A DNA stretch of 64,000 bases. Origin: Sorghum bicolor. Lineage: Eukaryota > Streptophyta > Magnoliopsida > Poales > Poaceae. Below the pieces are notes generated by a model. It had not been told where the DNA came from. It was given only the letters and a program-made list of their open reading frames with translations, and made no database searches. The position numbers and the translations under genes were made by a program. Of this stretch, positions 43,417 to 54,979 are shown in pieces. Position 1 is the first letter of the stretch. Each line of letters begins with the position of its first letter. The stretch spans positions 5,851,894 through 5,915,893 of the forward strand of contig NC_012873.2 in assembly GCF_000003195.3 (NCBI RefSeq), given 5' to 3'.

Positions 43417-43648
43417 GGTCTTGTTTAGATTTTTTTTGGATTTTGTTACTGTAGTACTTTTATTTGTATTTAACCATTATTGTCTAATCATGAACTAAGT
43501 AGGCTTAAAAGATTTGTCTCGCAAATTATAGACAAACTGTGCGATTAGTTATTTTTTTTTATCTATATTTAATGCTCTATACATGTACCGCAAGATTTGA
43601 TGTGACAAAGAATCTTAAAAAAAATTTTAATGTTTAGGTGTAACTAAA
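43417..43648. mobile_element. GGCCTTGTTTAGTT-family MITE, adjacent to the next copy
   Basis: It starts GGTCTTGTTTAGATT. The right end GGTGTAACTAAA joins directly to the GCCTTGTTTAGTT of the next element, as seen at 40.96 kb. Confidence 0.8.
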
Positions 43649-43865
43649 GCCTTGTTTAGTTCGCAAAAAAATTTATGTTTGGCTACTGTAGCACTTTTGT
43701 TTGTGTTTGGTAATTATTATCTAATCATGGACTAATTAGGTTTAAAAGTTTCATCTCGTAAATTACATGTAAATTATATAATTAGTTTTTTTATTGATAT
43801 TTAATGTTTTATTCATGTAACTAAAGGTTCGATGTAACTTAAAATTTTTAAGAACTAAACAAGGT
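43649..43865. mobile_element. GGCCTTGTTTAGTT-family MITE, diverged
   Basis: GCCTTGTTTAGTTCGC to AAGAACTAAACAAGGTG, with the core shortened by small deletions. Confidence 0.8.
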
Positions 43866-45844
43866 GTAACACAAGGCGGAGAACCCAAAATGGCTCACCT
43901 GGCAAGGCTAGACAAGATGAGTGAGGCCAGGAGCTATCATAATCATCATCACCATCAAGGTTAAAAAGTTTAAACCGTGACTAGCTAGCTGGGTCCATGA
44001 TAAATAACTTACGTGCACGGTACAGCACGGGTGAAATGGGTGATGCACGCAGCCACGCGCAGGAGTAGGTAGGAAGGTCGATGGAGATCCGTCATAAACG
44101 CTTGTACCGCCGGCGCGCATGCATGATGGGCGATGATGCGACACGCCCGCGAGCGCGTGGCCATGATGACCCGGCGGACGCGCGCGCACGGCCGGCGCCG
44201 CGGGTGGCGCCGTTGCCGTCGCACTCGCACCTCTTCCTTGCGATGGGAGCGACATGATGAGCCAGCAGCCAGCCGACGAGAGGCGACGACCCTGCCTCCC
44301 AAATGATGCCCCGGCGTGGTCCTCCACGGCGGCCCAACTGCACGAGATATGGATTCCAACAAACATGCACCTAATTTTGTTTTTGCGGTTTGCGATAAAG
44401 CTAAAATAATATGTCTGCGGTACACCACTGCTCCCCGTAATTCAAATTATAAGATGTTTTTTTTGTTTTTCTAAGCATTTAGATTTTACTATACATTTAA
44501 ATATACAATGTATCTAGTATTTAGATATATAGTTAAAATAATATATCTAATAAAGACTAAAACACCTTGTAATTTGAACCGGAGTGAAATATATTCAATC
44601 TCGACAACGGTAACTGTTTACCCTTTGCGAAGAACACGCGTGCTGCACATTCAAAGCAAATGCAGAGTACCAAAGTTTGGCAAAATAATTTGGCATTTAA
44701 AACAAGAAAAAAATGCCTCTGATAGTTGGGTAAATCAACTTGGCAAAAGTAGCAACTTGGCATATCAACTTGCCATCGCGATTTCTAGCGCCGCATTTCC
44801 TTCCACCACGCGCACCAAGCCTTCACGCCTTTCTTTCCCCCGTGCACGTGAAGAAAAGGTCGTGTCGCCGCCGTTCTTTCTTTCTCCTCGACGCGAAGCC
44901 AGGCCGTCCAACGTTTAGGTACGTGGTTCCCTCTTTTTCCCATCGTCGATCTTCATGTCCAGTTAAGATAGTTGGCATCTGCTAGGGCAAGGCCGCCACT
45001 ATGGGTAGTCATCGTTCTTCTAGGGTTCACACTAGGTCTGACGTTGTTAGGGAACCGATCGACGAAGCTACGATGCGGCGGGCGGTGTCGTTTGTGCGAA
45101 GAGGAGGAGAAGAAGCGCACGGAATCAGTAGCCTCCGGGGAAAAAACCATCTTCTAGGCCTTCTTTTTTTTTTATTTTGCCAAGTCCAAAATAGCAAACT
45201 CTTGGAAAGAGGCTATTTTTTTACTCCTCATATTGTTTTGAGAGTTGACAAATCACAAGATTTACCAAGTAAAAAACAGACTCTTGAAGATACTTAGAAA
45301 GAGGAACATTTTGACTATCGACAACAACATGACAAGCAAACCCAAACCGTGGCTGCTGTTGGGGCACCAGAATAATTGTTTATTTTTTTTATCTCCTTCC
45401 AAAAATAAATACATGTCTTACATTCAAGCGGTTCACTAATTTTAAATTTGACTATAAGCATTTTTATACATCAAATATATTCATTATTAAAAATATAACA
45501 TAATTAATCTAATAATATTCATTTGACATTATAAATACTAGTGTCTTTTTATTTTGTACGTATATATTTGGTGCAACAGCTGCGTGGAGCTTCTAGCGGC
45601 AGGCCGGCAGCACTGTTGCAGATGGCGATCCTATACGGCGGGCCGAATGTAGACTTTGTTGGGCCGGATCTGTGCCGGTGGCGGTGGGGCTCATGGTTGC
45701 TTGACGGCGATGCATGGCCTCAGGGCCGGATGTGGGCCTACCACAAAGCCCTGTCAACACAGTGCGTGGGAGCCTTTTGAGTGCAGCTTGGTTGTGAGGC
45801 ACGCACAATAGAGGGTCTAGGACGACGACAGTGGTTACAGCAAA
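43866..45844. other. Intergenic DNA with GC-rich patch
   Basis: No supported gene. 44030-44340 is GC-rich with overlapping open frames of low-complexity composition. 44424-44588 is a Stowaway-like MITE. 44740-45150 has open frames without family resemblance. Confidence 0.45.
44424..44588. mobile_element. Stowaway-like MITE
   Basis: CTGCTCCCCGTAATTCAAAT and TTGTAATTTGAACCGGAGTG are inverted termini, with internal ATTTAGAT repeats. Confidence 0.72.
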
Positions 45845-46087
45845 GGCCTTGTTTAGTTTCTTCACGAATTTTTTTCGCGACACTGTAGCACTTTTGTTTG
45901 TTTGTCATAATTATTGTCCAATCGTGGACTAACTAGGTTCAAAAGATTCGTATCGTAAATTTCACCCAAATTGTGTAATTAGTTTTTATTTTCGTTTATA
46001 TTTAATACTCTATGCATACGTCTAAAGATTCGATGTGACGGGAAATCTTGAAAAGTTTTTGGATTTTGGACGGAAGTAAACAAGGCC
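45845..46087. mobile_element. GGCCTTGTTTAGTT-family MITE
   Basis: GGCCTTGTTTAGTTTC to ACGGAAGTAAACAAGGCC, core TATGCATACGTCTAAAGATT. It is 243 bp long. Confidence 0.87.
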
Positions 46088-46764
46088 AAAGTTGAAGCGA
46101 AGCCGTGACGGGAAATCCAAAGTTTCTTAGCACGAACATAATACTATTTTCAGGACCAATAATTTAGATGACTTTTTTAGGGTTTCTGGAAACCATTTTG
46201 GTGATAAGACGCTTTACCAAAAACTCAAATGTCATATTCCAAAAATAAATTTAATTTCAAAATAATAAAAAATATAATGCCAGATATATACAAGCAAAAC
46301 AATCCACGCTAGTTTTAAGCATTATCTGAAAAATTATAAAGATTTTTGGAGGTCCTTAGCCCTTTGTTTTGGATGGACAAGAAACTCAAATATAGAATTT
46401 TAGAAATAAAAAGTTTTAAAACTACAAAAATATGACACCTACTCCAAATAAATTGGTTCGCCTTTGATTTTTGTATCTATGTAAAAAGGCTATAAGATTT
46501 TTTTTTGAGGACTCCATAGAAATTCGAAAAATTGTACACAGCTATAAAGTCATGCCTAGGATGATGTGACTCAACAGTGTCAGTTCCATATCGGCCAGCG
46601 TGTCAATATATGTAGCGTGACCACAGTGGCGAGGTCGCCTTTGACGCGGCTAAAAGAAATAGTATCTAGAATTTAGTTTAGGAACTATTATATAAAGACA
46701 TTAGTATTTTTTTTGGCTAAAATAATAAAAAAACTCGTGAGCTACGATTGCTGGATCACTCAAC

Positions 46765-46930
46765 ATACACCATCGGGCCAAGTTTCCATGGGCCTTTACC
46801 ATGCCTCCTTCCACAAAGGGCCCAAAAATTAGAATCCATAAACGGCTTCGGAAGGTGTCGGAGTAATTTAACGCCGACTTCAGCCGCGTCAGCCCGCCGC
46901 CGCCGCCGCTAACAGTTGCTGCCGCGAACC
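46765..46930. repeat. Dispersed duplication (partner at 59690-59860)
   Basis: It shares CATCGGGCCAAGTTTCCATG, CACAAAGGGCCCAAAAATTA, TTTAACGCCGACTT-like text and the CGCGTCAGCCCGCCGCCG block with 59.69 kb, about 165 bp in the same orientation. Confidence 0.8.
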
Positions 46931-46956
46931 AACACGGCGTGTCGTCCATAGAATTA

Positions 46957-47212
46957 GTGCTGTTTGGTTGCTAGCTACAGTTTGCCACACTTTACTTTAG
47001 ACAAGTTTGACTAAGTTGACAAGTGTTTGGTTGATAACTAAGTTTAGGTATGATTCTTTTGGGCTCCACATGTCATAGAGTTAAAAAGTGTGGCAAGATT
47101 TCTTTAGGTATGGCAAAGTATGGCAACCAATTTGCTAGCCACACTTTTTTTGGCTTGCCACACTTGCCTAAAGTTAGTTGTGGTAAACTATGGCTAGCAA
47201 CCAAACATCCCT
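46957..47212. mobile_element. Tourist-like MITE with GTTTGGTTGCTAGC termini
   Basis: TGCTGTTTGGTTGCTAGCTA on the left pairs with ATGGCTAGCAACCAAACATC on the right. Internal TTGCCACACTTT and AAAGTGTGGCAAG are further inverted pairs. Confidence 0.8.
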
Positions 47213-49132
47213 AGACTTAAAATATTTGCCTTGTATAATAGTCGCAATATATATATTTAGTTATTTTTTAATTTATATTTAATACTTCTATATATAAGTG
47301 CAAATATCCGATGAAATAGAGAGTAACTAAACACGGTAAGTTTTCTTAGTTCTTTTTATAATATAACTAGGGTGGCAAGACGTGTGCGAAATGCATGAAG
47401 GGGAAAGTGGAAAAGGCGACATGCAAATGTTTCTACGATTGGCATGGGCCATGCAACCCAACACGAAGCATGGACAGGCCTGGCCCGGCAGACTTGTCTC
47501 ACTCTATAGCATATATATTCTACTACTCTACTAGGACTCACAATCGAACTATCGAAGAAATAAAGCAGGAACTGCACCATGCATCATCTATCAGTACGAC
47601 GTACATTGCCTCATCTCAAAAACTAAACCCAAACGTGCGTGCGTGCGTTCCTTTGCACAAAACTGCTCATCGTCTATCTAACAAACAGATAAAGAAACAT
47701 CAAGCTAGCGATCCATCGTATTATCATCAGAAAGATCATAGCATCCTCTCCTGGCGTGCTTTCAAGCAATTGAAGATGTACTCTTACTTTGCAGTCCTCA
47801 GATTAATCCTCTACCCAGCCGGCTGCCCGCAGACGATTTAGTCTTCCTTAATTTGCACCACCATTGTTAAGAGGCCTGCCGCCAAACCTTCAATCACCAC
47901 AGCAGATGGATACCACAACACATGTTAGTAGTCAATACCAATAGGACTTCAGCCCATTTCTTTGATTTTTTACAAGATAAGACCATCGAGCATAAATGGG
48001 TGAATTTCTTAAATTTTAAGGCCAAGACTAATAAGACACAAAAATATGGTTTTATGCCGCATGCCAATGACCACACATATAAAGGGCCTCACAATTCCAA
48101 ATATGTGCATAGAAGGTAAAAACAAAGACATTACAGTATATGATCAAATTTACTAATCAATCATGCATGTCATACACTATCTACATGCAGCTTTCACATA
48201 GAAGCAGGAATATACATCACGCTTTTGTAATATTATTATTTTTGAGAAGATAAGTTTAACCTACACTACACTAGCTATTTCCTGGATAGTTCGACTGAAG
48301 CTTACAAATTAGTACCGCACCATACATGATCTACATGCATCATGACTATAATTAGATTACATATAAGCAGGCAAAAACATTGTGCGACATATGTAAGTAT
48401 GTACAGTATATACCTATACTGCTACTTTCAAAATAATTAAACAAGTGATGTTTCAGGAATCAGAAACCCCATTTTCCGAAGGGAAATGCCCATGTATATT
48501 TGTAGTGGAAGGAGAGATCAGGACATATGCATCTATGCAGGCTCTATACTCGAACCTATCTTCAAAAGTTCAAAATCTCTACTCAACCAAGTCTTTATTT
48601 CATTCTAAGAACAGATGAACTTGACAGTGAATATATAGCAACTCAAAACATGTGCATATACAGAATCAGTTAGAAGACAACATGCAACAACTAATTAGGT
48701 TGTACTACGTTACACCAATATATAGTTCCTCAAAAAAGGATAATCACATTTCCAGATCAAAACTAGGCCCACACGTACAGAGAAGAGAGAACAAATTTTT
48801 AAACTAGCAAACAGCCCCGTTTTGGACATATACGTGGCAGTGACACACAAAACCAGCTAACACAATTCTGCGGCGCATGGATGGATCAGACTATCGGAGT
48901 TTCATCCTTCATGGACTCGAGAAAAGCCAAATAAAACGAAATGCTAGGAGTAATGTCTAGTTTAAGAGGGCATGTATAGATGAAGGTGACATGAGTATGA
49001 ATCTACCTGCATCTGCATGACCATGCGTGCGATTAAAGCACAAAACAACTGATATATTTGTGCACGTTCAGCAAGCAATTCTGCGGCAACAGCTAGCGAT
49101 CATCCAAGTTAATACAGCATATCACAGCACCG
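47213..49132. other. Intergenic DNA downstream of the DUF1618 gene
   Basis: No gene recognised; a 148-codon frame at 47395-47841 has no family resemblance. The missing last exon and 3' UTR of the DUF1618 gene should lie here, but I could not place an acceptor with confidence. Confidence 0.4.
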
Positions 49133-49136
49133 GCAC

Positions 49137-49174
<38 letters not shown>
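49133..49174. repeat. Hexanucleotide microsatellite (GGCACA/GGCACC)n
   Basis: About seven GGCAC(A/C) units in the intron following the DUF1618 exon. Read through on the minus strand it would encode Cys-Leu/Pro-Val repeats, which artificially lengthens the open frame. Confidence 0.95.
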
Positions 49175-49277
49175 AAGAGCAGAGCAGAGACAGAAATAAA
49201 AGGGAAACTGAAACAGTGACGAAATTGATTGATCGGATCGGAGACGGAACGAAATTGAGCAGATCATCAATACATAC

Positions 49278-50437
49278 CTGCGGGCAGCGGGTGCGGCGAG
49301 CGCGGGCGGCAGCTTCCAAGCGAGAAGGGAGGACGAAGAAGAGGCGTGGGGATCGGCGATACCGTGCGGTGCGTACCCCAGCACCACACGCTTAAAGATG
49401 TCGAAGCCGAAGATGTAGCCGCCGAGGAAGAAGTAGAGGAGGTCGGTGTCGTTGGGGTCGATGAGCGCGAGCACGGGTTGCTCGACCTTGGGCATCTCAG
49501 CCGCCTTGAAGGTGTCGGACTCCCAGATGAAGCAGAAGGAGAAATCGCCGCGCCAGTGCGGAAGCAACTCGAAATCCAACCGGTAGCCGCCGCCGCCGCC
49601 GTCGACGCCACCAAGGAGCGCATAGATGGAGAGGAGGGGCGCGCCATTCAGAACCGGAGCCTCGTCCACCGTCTCGTCAAGATCACATAACACATGGACC
49701 CAGCGGAGCTTGCCGTCGGCGACCTGCACGTAGTCGTAGGCTGTGGCTTTGGCTCTGGCTTCGACGGCGGTGACGTGGGTCGGGAAGGGGACGAAGGACA
49801 TGCTCGGTTGGTCGGCGAAGGGGTCGCAGTAGAGGAGCCCCTTGGTGGTGGAGGGGGTGGAGTCGACCCACCAGAGCTTGCCGTCGTGGGCGATGACGTC
49901 GCTGAAGGTCCAGGTGCGGTGCGGGCGCGGGTTGTTGACGTCCTTGGTGACCCAGCCGCCAGTCCGGGACGAGAAGCAGTGCAGCGAGCCCCTGTCGTTG
50001 CCGATCGGGCACCGGAGGCCGACGACCATGAAGCTGGCGCCGTCCGGCGCGGCGATGATGCCGAACGGAGACCGAGCGAAGCCGGGGGCAGGGTCGGGGA
50101 CGCGGTGGGACGTGGAAGAGGCGGCGTCGAGGACGAAGCAGCAGATGTCCGTTGCGGCGCTGGAACTGGACGCGGTCGGGTGCGGCGTCGGCGTGAGGGT
50201 GAGGAAGAGGCTGGCGGAGAGGTCGGCGGAGACGATGCGGGGGAGCCTGATGACGCTGCTGGTGGTGCCCCGCGGGCGCGCGGGGGAGACGCGGGTGGAG
50301 ACGGTGAGGAAGCTGAGGCGCGGCGGGTCGACGAGGTCGAAGGAGAGGTCGCGGTCCCAGGTGTGGACGGCGACGCGCGGCACGGTGCGGAGGATGACCC
50401 ACGGATCAGATTCATCGGAGGGAGGCGACGACGCCAT
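49278..50437 (-). CDS. DUF1618 domain protein (first exon; last exon not located)
   Basis: The ATG at 50437 opens MASSPPSDESDPWVILRTVP, followed by about 385 residues to a GTATGT donor at 49277. The sequence has the grass-expanded DUF1618 layout: WVILRTVPRVA start, a SLHCFSSRTGGWVTKDV block, a SDVIAHDGKLWWVD block, YCDPFADQPSMSFVPFP, and a C-terminal part LALIDPNDTDLLYFFLGGYI. DUF1618 proteins resemble F-box-associated beta-propeller-like folds and have no established biochemical role. The family usually has a short last exon, and the conserved donor supports one here. A TATA box lies at 50533-50541. Read through the intron the frame would become microsatellite-encoded Cys/Leu, which is not real. 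No lesion in this exon. Confidence 0.82.
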
Positions 50438-50532
50438 GGTTGCTTGCTTGGTGGTGGTCACTGGCTTGTTTGAGAATGGAAGGGACTGGACGGGTGGGGA
50501 TTAGATGAAGGGAAGGGACGCCAGGCGGCCAG

Positions 50533-50541
50533 CTTATATAG
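50533..50541 (-). promoter_or_regulatory. TATA box of the DUF1618 gene
   Basis: Minus-strand CTATATAAG about 96 bp upstream of the start codon. Confidence 0.65.
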
Positions 50542-50723
50542 GAAGGATACGTCGAGGACGAAGCGTACTTGACACGTCTCTTTTTCCGTTCCGTTTGGGT
50601 GCTCCTGCTGAGCTGCTGACGGTGGGGGCCGGCCGGGTATCGGCATTCTTGTCAAACGGCGTCCGGACGGTGGGGATTATTGGCATAGACATTAGCAAAC
50701 GCTTAGAGCAGCTAATTAAGCTG

Positions 50724-50955
50724 GGCCTGTTTGATGCATCCAACTAAAGTTTAGCTAGATTTTAGCCAGCTAAAAGTTCTTCTAGTTAAATTTTACCTGG
50801 GTATTTGAATGCCCCGACTAATAAACTCATCTAAATTTTAGCTGGCCATAGCTTGATCAAAGTAGCTAAACTCATCTAAACTTTAGCTAGTCTTTAACAA
50901 CTAAATTTAGCTAGTTAAAATTTAGTTGGCGCATCCAATAAAAACACAGGTCCTA
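50724..50955. mobile_element. Tourist-like MITE in the DUF1618 promoter
   Basis: It starts GGGCCTGTTTGATGCATCCA and ends TGGCGCATCCAATAAAAACA-CAGGTCC, with internal AAACTTTAGCTAG/CTAAAATTTAGCTGG motifs shared with the 2.2- and 8.2-kb elements. It lies about 190 bp upstream of the TATA box. Confidence 0.72.
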
Positions 50956-51031
50956 ACATCCAAGGGACGGGGATGGGACGGGCCAACAATTCACTCCCTT
51001 ATGATATTCATTCTCATTCTCATGATATTTA

Positions 51032-51263
51032 GGCCTAGTTTAGTTCGCGAAAAAATTTAGGTTTCGCTACTGTATCACTTTCGGCTTTATTTGATAATTA
51101 TTATTTAATTATAGACTAACTAGGATTAAAAGATTCATCTCACGATTTATAGATAAACTGTGTAATTAGTTTAAATTTTCGTCTATATTTAATACTTTAT
51201 GCATATCTCGTAAGATTCTATGTGACGGAGAATCTTAAAAATTTTTTAGAACTAAACAAGGCC
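51032..51263. mobile_element. GGCCTTGTTTAGTT-family MITE
   Basis: GGCCTAGTTTAGTTCGCG to TAGAACTAAACAAGGCC, 232 bp. Confidence 0.86.
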
Positions 51264-51485
51264 AGACACACAAGAAGTAGACGACCAAGCTACATGACAT
51301 AAACCTGGCAAAATAAAACACGAAACAGTTTAATCGTCGAGCATTCTAGGATTCAAAAGATCACACAACAGTCAACTTGTTTTTCAGCCTACCCTAAGCA
51401 CAATTCAGTTCCATCCACCCCAGTGACAAAATACTATTTGTCGTGCAGCTGAAATTATCTGGCCGTATGATAACACATATATAGG

Positions 51486-51853
51486 GGGTGTTTGGGACTG
51501 CTCCACAAACTCCATCATGGAGCAGCTCCACAAAAAACTGACGTTTGTGGAGTACCTCTTTAGATGCTCTCACAACTCCACTCTTTTTCCTCGAACTGAG
51601 TGCGTGGAGCTAAAACCGTTTGGCTAAAAAACGTGAAGCGAAGCTGAAAAACGTGGAGCGGAGCAGTCCCAGGAACTGCTCCACAAACTTCACCGTGGAA
51701 CAGCTCCATAAAAAACTGGAGTTTGTGGAGTACTTCTTTAGGTGCTCTCACAGCTCCACTCTTTTTTCTCGAACTGAGTGCATAGAGTTGAAACCGTTTG
51801 GCTAAAAAACGTGGAACGGAGCTAAAAAAAACGTGAAGCAGTTCCAAACACCC
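51486..51853. mobile_element. MITE with GGGTGTTTGGGACTGC termini and doubled interior
   Basis: GGGTGTTTGGGACTGCTCCA on the left pairs with GCAGTTCCAAACACCC on the right. The interior is duplicated: GGAACTGCTCCACAAACT, GGAGTACCTCTTTAG/GGAGTACTTCTTTAG and AACCGTTTGGCTAAAAAACG each occur twice about 180 bp apart, suggesting a tandem or nested copy of the same element. Confidence 0.78.
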
Positions 51854-53060
51854 TCCCATACTACCACTCTGACATCGACCGATCCAAGGCCTCAGAACGA
51901 GATCCAGTTCCCAAGAATAACATGTCCATTGTTCATCGTGACGACCTGACATGAGCGATAAACTATCTAAACTACTACTAAACACACAAGCATGCGTTCT
52001 CGCCATGGAACGTGATGCCACATCCTAACACGCCTCTGGTAGTAACTTGATGTCGGTCACATATTGCTTCCTAAACCTGCAAGACCAGAGGAGAACCGTG
52101 TATAAGGTATAAGAGGCTTGCTACTATGCATTCATCCTTCCTCCAGCAGGAAAACAAGACCTAGGCACAATCACCACCATGAACAACTTAACCTCACCTG
52201 CCAAAAAGGTCAGCCAGTATTCCCAATCCCAGCACTTCAAGTTGATGCTGCTGTTGTGGACTCATTATTTGAAGCATTGACATGTTCATCCCCACCGAAA
52301 CCTTCAATCACAGGAAATAATAATCCCTTTAGAGAATAGAATATTTGGGGTTCACTACACTGAACTGATATATATACAGGACTGACGAAAATAAGACACT
52401 GAGACTATAGATGCTGAAAACAAAATTAGCAATTAAAATGTGCAATGTAGAAAAGTACTACTTCAATTATCACTTCTGTACATGCCTAAGCATCATCCTT
52501 TAAACCAATCCAAGCACATTTTCAAACAAAATAAAACTAATCCAAGCAGAAAGATGTTCTAGCTAGTACCAAAGCTTTCTCACCAGGTTGCAATTTCCAT
52601 TTGGAGAATGGAGAGTGTGCAGCATAGCCTAGCCGACAGAGGCCATTATTATTAGGACCGGCTACCACACATCTTAATTCAACAAATATGTCGAGAAAAC
52701 TACTTCTACAGGAATTCAGGTCAAAAGGAATGTTAAGTTAATGCCACAGTTTGATTTTCTTTTTTAAAAAAATATCTCGGTGATGCCGAACATTTGGAAT
52801 CATGGACATCAGACAATCCATGGAAGTAAATAACAGTTAAGTCAGAGATCATTAGTGTACCAAAAATGTCTGGACAGATGTCATAATAATCATCAAAAGT
52901 GTAAACTACATGAGTGCATATGCATTGGAATAAAAGAATTCAACTGGTCAAGATATGACAAATTTTGTTATGACAATATACATTGCTTGCGTACTGACAG
53001 CATAAGAAACTGGAAATACACCACGGTTATCCAACTTCAAACCAACAAAGTGTCCAACAA
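51854..53060. other. Intergenic DNA
   Basis: No gene recognised; AT-rich with short frames only. This was presumably the 3' flank of the 55-kb DUF1618 copy before the LINE insertion. Confidence 0.45.
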
Positions 53061-53444
53061 CAATTCAGCTAAATGTGATCCATATATACCGCATTCTAGA
53101 TCTAGTAACACTGTCTTAGCATGTTCAAGTTATATGTGATGTTATATGTGATGAGAAACAATGGTGACGTTATATGTGATGAGAAACAAATTCAAGTCTG
53201 AGAAAATTGCACCAAGAAGAAAAGCAAACCGTTCCAGTTTGCCTTGTTCAGGAACTCCTAAGCCGTATCATCCACTAGACCTTTAGCCATTCCTGTATTA
53301 AACATCAACATTAAAAGATTCACCTTAATTACATTTCTTATAAGAACTGGAATGCATCACTTGCATCACTTGCGATATATGCATCTGTAACAGGTAATAA
53401 CTGGTAGCAGTGTAGCACTGCAGGCTGTACAACATGCATGATGA
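53061..53444. repeat. Left long direct repeat flanking the LINE
   Basis: It runs from CAATTCAGCTAAATGTGATC to GTACAACATGCATGATGA and repeats as 54271-54975 (after removing the MITE there). The lengths are 384 and about 373 bp. The copies differ mainly in one block near 53115-53180 and in a 12-bp repeat (CATCACTTG twice). Confidence 0.85.
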
Positions 53445-54270
53445 TCCATATCCAACTAGTGATGTAAATTGGGGGGAACAAGTACAAGAAACTACACTTG
53501 AGGAAAATAGTGAGCACACAATTCGTTGGAGATGGACAGCAGACGGGAAATACACAACCAATACAACATCCAATTTGAAGGATCTTTCAGCAAGCTAAAA
53601 TTGACACCAATTTGGAAAGCACAAGCTAAACCTAAATGCCGATTCTTTGCGTGGACACTTCCGCACAAGAAAATTCTAACTGCCAACAACTTGATAAAAC
53701 GTAATTGGGCAAATGATCCCATTTGCAAACTATGTGGAATGGATCCAGAAACGCCAACTCATCTTTGCAAAGACTGCACCTACGCAAAGCAAGTCTGGTC
53801 TTATTTAAAACAATGGCTCAATCTATACGCGCTAAACTCGGTTGGAATGAATGGATCCTTACATGGTTACTGGCGCAAATGTCGAGCAAAGTTTGATAGA
53901 AGTGAACGTAGAAAGATAGATGGTGTCATGATCTACTTTTGATGGAACGTCTGGAAGGAACGCAATAGAAGAACTTTCCAACAAAAACATCTGCAACCGA
54001 TCCAAGTAGCCCAGCTGTGCAAGGATGAAATTCAACAATACCAAATGGCAACAAGACCTAGCACTATGGTTGAGTAGGTGTTTATGCTAGTGCAATACAG
54101 TGGTTTGGAACCGGTTACTTTTTTCCTTTTGTTAGTCTTTTGGTTTTTGGCATGTGTGCTATAGTAGTTTAAAGTCGAGTTGCTATGTAAGTTGTTGTAA
54201 ATATTTTCTGTTTTTCTTTTTCCTCGTCTAATAAAAATACGGCAAAGCTCGTGCCGCCTTTCTAAAAAAA
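53445..54270 (+). mobile_element. 5'-truncated LINE with zf-RVT domain and A-rich tail
   Basis: Plus-strand frame: TIRWRWTADGKYTT, WKAQAKPKCRFFAWTLPHKK, NDPICKLCGMDPETPTHLCK. This is the linker and zinc-binding (C-x2-C ... H-x-C) domain found after reverse transcriptase in plant LINEs. The frame ends at 53942 with TGA where the family reads Trp, and further coding text follows (WNVWKERNRRTFQQ). The element ends in GTGCCGCCTTTCTAAAAAAA at 54270, an A-rich tail. The reverse transcriptase proper is missing. Both sides are bounded by the same long sequence of about 380 bp. Confidence 0.82.
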
Positions 54271-54975
54271 CAATTCAGCTAAGTGTGATCCATATATACC
54301 GCATTCTAGATCTATTAACACTGTCTTGGCATGTCTGTAAGAAGCACAGTTGATTTGAACTATGGCGACGTTATATGTGATGAGAAACAAATTCAAGTCT
54401 GAGAAAATTGCACCAAGAAGAAAAGCAAACCGTTCCAGTTTGCCTTGTTCAGGAACTCCCAACTCCTAAGCCGTAGCATCCACTAGACCTTTAGCCATTC
54501 CTGTATTAAACATCAACATTAAGGGCTTGTTTGGCACAACTCAACTTCACTAGTAAAGCTGTTTTTTTAGAAAATAGCTTCATGAGTGACTTTCTAGATG
54601 AAGCTGAGCTGTTTTGGAGAAAGTGTTTAGCAAAATAGCTTTACCAACTACTTCATGCATAGTTGAGAGAGAGAAATGAGGGAGAAGCTGCATAAGCTAC
54701 TTTTTTTTTTCCAGCTTCATCCAACTTATGTCTTTGTGAGAGGAGGGAAAAAACAGCTTCACCCATGAAGCTGTTTTGGAAATAAGTGTTTGGCAAAAAA
54801 AACAGCTCATAACAGCTCATGAAGCTGTTGTGAGCTGTACCAAACAGGCCCTAAAAGATTCGCCTTAATTACATTTCTTATAAGAACTGGAATGCATCAC
54901 TTGCGATATATGCATCTGTAACAGGTAATAACTGGTAGCAGTGTAGCACTGCAGGCTGTACAACATGCATGATGA
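54271..54975. repeat. Right long direct repeat flanking the LINE, interrupted by a MITE
   Basis: It begins exactly after the LINE A-tail (CAATTCAGCTAAGTGTGATC) and ends ACATGCATGATGA, matching 53061-53444. A 329-bp MITE at 54523-54851 splits it. Its right edge touches the broken DUF1618 gene. Confidence 0.85.
54523..54851. mobile_element. Tourist-like MITE with demonstrated TAA target duplication
   Basis: GGGCTTGTTTGGCACAACTC and GAGCTGTACCAAACAGGCCC-type ends are inverted repeats. TAA flanks it (54520-54522 and 54852-54854). The left long repeat at 53061-53444 shows the uninterrupted site (CAACATTAAAAGATTC) with one TAA. Confidence 0.92.
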
Positions 54976-54979
54976 AAAT

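Noticed and set aside
43908..44428. 150-codon minus-strand frames near 44 kb
   Set aside because: Low-complexity composition and no recognisable motifs.
49109..49277. Continuation of the DUF1618 open frame to about 450 codons
   Set aside because: The extension passes a conserved GTATGT donor and then translates a (GGCACA)n microsatellite into Cys/Leu repeats, so it is intron sequence.
49648..50473. Long open frames on other strands/frames over the DUF1618 exon
   Set aside because: They are GC-driven shadows of the real exon, without family resemblance.
53464..53476. Extending the LINE-flanking left repeat to include AAATTGGGGG, which also occurs right of the other copy
   Set aside because: The intervening 20 bp reads in frame with the LINE protein, so this short match is more likely chance or microhomology than part of the repeat.
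10950..54000. CRISPR arrays, tRNA or rRNA genes
   Set aside because: None seen. Tandem repeats here lack regular spacers, and the only tRNA-like boxes belong to the SINE at 1.5 kb. This is plant nuclear DNA, where CRISPR is not expected.
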